64,000 nt of DNA from Margaritifera margaritifera (taxonomy: Eukaryota > Mollusca > Bivalvia > Unionida > Margaritiferidae): positions 3,766,501 to 3,830,500 of the forward strand of contig JAQPZY010001581.1 in NCBI GenBank assembly GCA_029931535.1, given 5' to 3'. A program made the translations under genes and the position numbers. The notes under the pieces are model-generated. The model saw only the letters and a list, made by a program, of their open reading frames with translations, made no database searches and was not told the DNA's origin. Positions 51,148 through 64,000 of this stretch are shown piece by piece (positions within the stretch are counted from its first letter, which is position 1; each line of letters opens with the position of its first letter).

Positions 51148-51889
51148 AGATCAGTGATTGCAACCTAATGGAATAGCTAAAAGCTTAGTCCCTTTTTTGC
51201 ATTCAAATAAAATTTCTCCATGATGGAATGGATTTTTTCAATACTTCTGTATCTCCCATATATCATAATACAATCATACAGAGCTCTGTATGCGATATAT
51301 TATGGCAATATGTAATGCCTCTATAAAATATGTGCAGGAGCGTAAAATGATGTAACATGCAGAAGTGTCTCAGCTTTGTTTGCATACAACGTGTATAATG
51401 CAGAAATCTAAAAATAGCAGGGTAGATTTTTAAAAAAAGAGGAATACTAATAAAATTGTATTATTTATTTTTGAGATTTATTCCCTGGAGGCGATGAACT
51501 ATTTGCAAATTCTGATATAATTTAATGAAAAGTTAGACGGTGCAGTAGCACGTTGTCAGGCTATACCCAACCTAAGTACATGTACTTACAAGAAACTCAA
51601 CTGGATCAGGTATGCGCTGCGGACTGGCACGTATAAAGCTTTTAGGAACCTGTCCAAGTAGTTATCCATTTCTGAAAAATAGTTTGTACTAGGCCCCTAA
51701 CGGTTCGAGTTCCATATATTTTTTCTTAAGCAATGAAGAGATATCTGAATTTTATTCACCTAACATATACGTAAAAAAAAGGAAGTCAATTGAACTTAAT
51801 TTGTCCATTTTTCATTGATATGCAACTCTTGCTTATGTTTAAATCGACCCTAATGTATATTTCTTCCTAACATGTGGCTGTAGTTTTGG
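51148..51889. other. 3' flank of the carrier gene
   Basis: AT-rich sequence downstream (on -) of the carrier stop codon, likely including its 3' UTR. No polyadenylation site could be chosen with confidence. Confidence 0.4.
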
Positions 51890-62511
<10,622 letters not shown>

Positions 62512-64000
62512 TTAGATCACGTGACCGGGTCATAAACTCTTGCGCACTGTAATAGGTCATACAGATGTGTTGGTCATTTTGAATATAAGAGAATCATACA
62601 TGTGTTGATTACAGAAAATTATGTGATTAAACTGTGTAATTAACTTAGATTTTACTCAAAAAATACATGCAGGAACATGTATATTGTTTACAAAACACTT
62701 TTTTGCAGTACATATCTTCATGCAACTGATGTGGATTTTAGTCCCTTACAAATGCTGAGTCGTGTGTCACTTGCAATTAGGTTGGCCTGGATCATGAAGT
62801 TATGGGGAAAGTGATATACCCGGTTAATTGTACAATAGCCACTAGTTAATAATTAAATCCACTTGACTCTTTTATTGTATATCATTTAATCATGATATCC
62901 CCGATCTGTCGATCGATACGGATATTCAGTCCTTATTTCTGTACCGCACACTATTCAGTTTTCGGCTACAGCTGTGGTCGAGGGTGTACCCTCTCAACTT
63001 TGAATCCAACTCCACAACCATCAACTTGCATACATTGTCAAGCTCGTCAGATAACAGAGACACAGAATCAGTATAAATTTAAAAAAAAAAATTCAACTTA
63101 GGCACGACAAAGATGACCATTCTATGATTATCCTTTTAGAGTCACAACCCCCTCTCGCGTGAAAATGCCTTAAAATCGCCACTTTCAACCCACAAAGAAC
63201 CTATACTGAACAAAATCGGAGATATTTCATATGTAAGGCGGTGACAATGACGTTCCAGACATGACATTAACGAAGAGTAAAGTGCACCATGAACGGAAAG
63301 ATTTCCCATAAAATCACCCAATATGAAAATTTTGTAAACGTATTAAAACAGACCGAGGAGAAAAGGGGCAGTCACTCATGCACATTAAAAGGCAAAACTT
63401 AAGCTTGAACCCGTCTAGTACAAATGTGTGTCTGCACTAGAACCGTCCCCCTCAAGCATACAACCTGAAATCACCCATTCTTGACACAACTGTAAATAAC
63501 GAAAGAGAAATATGGAGATAAAGTATGGATGTCTCTTCAATTAATAATGTACCAATCATGCGAAACTGTTTAATGCTATCACAAACTCCGCAACTATGTG
63601 TTTCACTTACGTCCGCGTGTCGATATTCTTCGCTGCACCAAATCGAAATTGTATAAATACCAATTTGTTTTGAACTCCATTTATACACTATGAGAAAATA
63701 TAATTGGAAAGGGTAAAGGCATTTGTGTTTTGTTCCCAGTCGGGGAAATAACTCTTTTGATATCGCGTATGAATGCGCCTCGGCCTGACGCCCTCAACAT
63801 ATCCCTGTGTCATATCAAACTCGTTCTTACCGCCGACTTGGAACAAACACATATGCAGTTTTATCTATATATTGCTCGACTAGAGTGACCAAAGGGTTTG
63901 TCCTAGGATTTTATATTGTATACTGTATGTTAGGGCCCAGTTTTCTTGACAAAAAATTGTACAACAGTGTGTATATACTGGTCAGTATACAGTAGAACAT
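62512..64000. other. Upstream of the carrier gene, nothing recognised
   Basis: Presumed promoter and 5' UTR of the carrier lie at the left of this stretch, but no TATA box or initiator could be chosen. Composition becomes more balanced after 62,900. Short ORFs at 62,892 (+) and 63,452 (-) have no known domains. Confidence 0.4.

Noticed and set aside
62892..63688. Short ORFs upstream of the carrier gene as a third gene
   Set aside because: No domains, no convincing splice partners and no conserved-looking composition.

Overview
This window is AT-rich nuclear DNA from an animal. Genes are split by GT-AG introns, exons are short, introns are large, and most of the rest is microsatellite, minisatellite and old transposon. 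A mollusc, probably a bivalve, fits best: there is an internally repetitive element ending in an AGCTCAC/GTGAGCT-type hairpin (53.8-55.6 kb), a long tetranucleotide load and lineage-type repeats. That assignment is inference; no species can be named. No bacterial-style operon, rRNA gene, convincing tRNA or CRISPR array was seen.

Two genes can be rebuilt exon by exon with every splice phase closing. (1) On the + strand, 11,490-39,483 (12 exons, 545 aa), or to 49,778 with a 13th exon (585 aa), is an LRRC74-like protein. It has an acidic/serine-rich N-terminus, about nine ribonuclease-inhibitor-type leucine-rich repeats, then a pair of EF-hands and a serine-rich tail. (2) On the - strand, 62,511-51,890 (5 exons, 302 aa), is a mitochondrial carrier of the SLC25A45/47/48 group with all three signature motifs. 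The two genes converge tail to tail around 50-52 kb.

Layout: 1-11.4 kb is non-genic (microsatellites, two copies of a palindromic MITE, and 37-bp, 32-bp and 80-bp tandem arrays). 11.5-39.5 kb is the LRR/EF-hand gene. Its introns hold a dead mariner (12.0-13.2 kb), a dead Penelope-like retroelement with GIY-YIG endonuclease (30.9-32.8 kb), a hAT MITE with an 8-bp target duplication, a recent 504-bp duplication, a 92-bp near-perfect palindrome and four TATG/CATA arrays, one of them about 1.46 kb. 39.5-49.65 kb is the last intron of the long isoform. It is filled largely by the wreck of a Polinton/adintovirus-type element: capsid-like fragments on +, protein-primed DNA polymerase B and the integrase C-terminus on -. 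51.9-62.5 kb is the carrier gene, with a roughly 1.8 kb element made of 145-bp repeats, 74-bp arrays and a broken lineage-specific zinc-module gene in its introns. 62.5-64 kb shows no gene.

The two genes show no functional link. The strongest points for a second look are the decayed virus-like element inside the LRR gene, the stop codon that overlaps the exon-12 splice donor (implying alternative 3' ends), the spacerless palindrome, and the giant uninterrupted TATG array.
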